Below are positions 41,332 to 42,509 of a stretch of 42,509 nucleotides of DNA, one piece after another. The stretch lies in the NCBI GenBank assembly GCA_017465095.1, contig JAFTWX010000047.1:1-42509 (forward strand), given 5' to 3'. Source of the DNA: Lachnospiraceae bacterium (GTDB lineage Bacteria; Bacillota; Clostridia; Lachnospirales; Lachnospiraceae). The position numbers and the translations under genes were made by a program. How positions within the stretch are numbered: the stretch's first letter is position 1; each line of letters opens with the position of its first letter. The notes under the pieces were generated by a model. It searched no databases. It was given only the letters and a program-made list of their open reading frames with translations, and was not told the origin of the DNA.

Positions 41332-42509
41332 TTGGTACATTGTTATAAAAACAATGGCTACAACATTGTGATGGATGTAAACAGCGGATCCGTCCATGTG
41401 GTAGATGACATTGTATATGACCTGGTTCCTCTGTTGGAGCCGCTTGTATCATCAAAGAGTGATAAAGAGGCCATGCTGGACCTTGCTGAAAAGCAGGGCT
41501 TTCCGTATGCAAAAGAAGATGTATCGGAAGCAATCGACGAGATTTTGGCACTGGCGCAGGCGGACATGCTGTACACAGAGGACATTTACGAAAATTACAT
41601 TGACAGCTTCAAGAGCAGAGAGACCGTAGTGAAGGCTTTGTGTCTGCACATTGCCCACGACTGCAACCTCGCGTGCAAGTATTGTTTTGCCGAGGAAGGC
41701 GAGTATCACGGCCGAAGAGCGATGATGTCCTATGAGGTAGGGCAGAAGGCACTGGATTTTCTGGTGGCAAACTCCGGAAGCAGAGTCAATTTGGAAGTGG
41801 ACTTTTTCGGCGGGGAACCGCTCATGAACTGGCAGGTTGTAAAAGATCTGGTGGCGTACGGCCGTTCTCTGGAAGAAAAGCACAATAAAAAGTTCCGTTT
41901 TACGTTGACGACAAACGGCGTACTGCTGAATGATGAGGTTTTAGAATTTGCCAACAAAGAGATGAGCAATATCGTTCTCAGTATTGACGGAAGAAAAGAA
42001 GTGCATGACAGGATGCGTCCGCACAGAGGCGGTCAGGGAAGCTACGATGAAATTGTCCCGAAATTCATCAAGGTGGCAGAGAGCCGCAATCAGACAGATT
42101 ATTATGTGAGAGGAACGTTTACTCATCACAATCTTGACTTTTCCAAAGATGTGCTTCACCTGGCAGATTTGGGATTCAAGCAGATTTCCGTGGAGCCGGT
42201 GGTGGCGCAGGAGACAGATGATTACGCATTCAAGCCGGAAGATCTTCCGATTTTGAAAAAAGAGTATGATGACCTTGCGGTTGAGATAATTCGCAGACGC
42301 AAAGAAGGAAAGGGCTTTAATTTCTTCCACTTTATGATTGATTTGGAAGGCGGTCCGTGTGTTGCCAAACGCTTGTCCGGTTGCGGAAGCGGAACGGAAT
42401 ACCTGGCGGTGACCCCGTGGGGTGATTTTTATCCGTGTCATCAGTTTGTGGGACAGGAAGAGTTTCTTCTCGGAAATGTTTACGAAGGAATTACGAAACA
42501 GTGCATTTG
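41332..42509 (+). CDS. scfB: SCIFF maturase, radical SAM/SPASM peptide-modifying enzyme (truncated by window end)
   Basis: The first 392 residues of the maturase are in the window; the 3' end is outside. It begins at TTG 41332 (MVHCYKNNGYNIVMDVNSGSVHVVD), the family's conserved N-terminus, with GAGAGGA 6 nt upstream; the nearby ATG at 41325 is out of frame. Residues 1-100 form a precursor-binding RRE-like region, then the radical SAM motif C111-x3-C115-x2-C118 (HDCNLACKYCFAEEG) and VDFFGGEPLMNW. The SPASM/auxiliary cluster region begins with C343 (GGPCVAKRLSGCGSG...WGDFYPCHQF). It would form thioethers in the SCIFF peptide using S-adenosylmethionine. Confidence 0.95.
   Translation, partial: MVHCYKNNGYNIVMDVNSGSVHVVDDIVYDLVPLLEPLVSSKSDKEAMLDLAEKQGFPYAKEDVSEAIDEILALAQADMLYTEDIYENYIDSFKSRETVVKALCLHIAHDCNLACKYCFAEEGEYHGRRAMMSYEVGQKALDFLVANSGSRVNLEVDFFGGEPLMNWQVVKDLVAYGRSLEEKHNKKFRFTLTTNGVLLNDEVLEFANKEMSNIVLSIDGRKEVHDRMRPHRGGQGSYDEIVPKFIKVAESRNQTDYYVRGTFTHHNLDFSKDVLHLADLGFKQISVEPVVAQETDDYAFKPEDLPILKKEYDDLAVEIIRRRKEGKGFNFFHFMIDLEGGPCVAKRLSGCGSGTEYLAVTPWGDFYPCHQFVGQEEFLLGNVYEGITKQCI

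Overview
The window looks like a chromosomal segment of an anaerobic gut Firmicute of the class Clostridia, probably family Lachnospiraceae. The reasons are a SCIFF ranthipeptide locus, an HemZ-type radical SAM enzyme, a PadR/HAAS membrane pair, a YjfB-like protein, an indolepyruvate:ferredoxin oxidoreductase cluster, CIRCE-controlled groESL and strong AGGAGG ribosome binding sites with occasional GTG and TTG starts. I see no tRNA, rRNA, prophage, transposase or CRISPR array. Genus and species cannot be fixed from the sequence alone.

Layout. Positions 1-8 kb hold a minus-strand membrane-anchored DUF5050 protein, then a plus-strand run: pheA (chorismate mutase/prephenate dehydratase), a Ppx/GppA-like protein, ppk1, a double-HAD fusion and a small acidic protein. 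A bidirectional terminator and an unusual 53-bp-periodic array of alternating inverted half-sites (8031-8268) separate this from a minus-strand ABC-F ATPase/PHP phosphoesterase pair. From 10.8 to 19.7 kb there is a repeat-rich intergenic region and then an aromatic (arylpyruvate/arylacetate) catabolic block: acyl-CoA ligase, iorA, iorB, paaK, tandem-ACT protein, amidohydrolase and a sodium:solute symporter. From 19.7 to 23.1 kb lie a membrane diguanylate cyclase, a YjfB-like protein, a divergent GGDEF protein with degenerate active-site motifs and a Cof-type HAD phosphatase.

Positions 23.2-25.3 kb hold groES-groEL behind a clear promoter and a perfect CIRCE. A second copy of the dispersed palindromic element follows. 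After it come an apparently autoregulated padR with a HAAS-domain membrane protein, an XRE regulator, an unrecognised 274-residue protein, the bifunctional RelA/SpoT homologue, an MBL-fold hydrolase, hemZ, a hybrid sensor kinase, hisS, aspS, a 4'-phosphopantetheinyl transferase, tcdA and a convergent amidase. The window ends in the SCIFF system: a 28-codon small ORF overlapping a TIGR04086-like membrane protein, the 47-residue six-cysteine precursor (absent from long-ORF lists), an intercistronic hairpin and the radical SAM maturase, which runs off the end.

How the genes fit together. ppk1/ppx and relA point to polyphosphate and (p)ppGpp stress physiology. pheA makes phenylpyruvate, while IorAB/PaaK oxidise arylpyruvates to arylacetyl-CoA and arylacetates and yield reduced ferredoxin and ATP. 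The ligase and symporter promoters are near-identical in architecture and share a related motif just after the predicted start site, suggesting co-regulation. The non-genic signals I consider most unusual are the 53-bp array, the 114/115-bp palindromic element found twice, the operator-like repeat in the symporter leader and a terminator-like hairpin inside the phosphopantetheinyl transferase gene.
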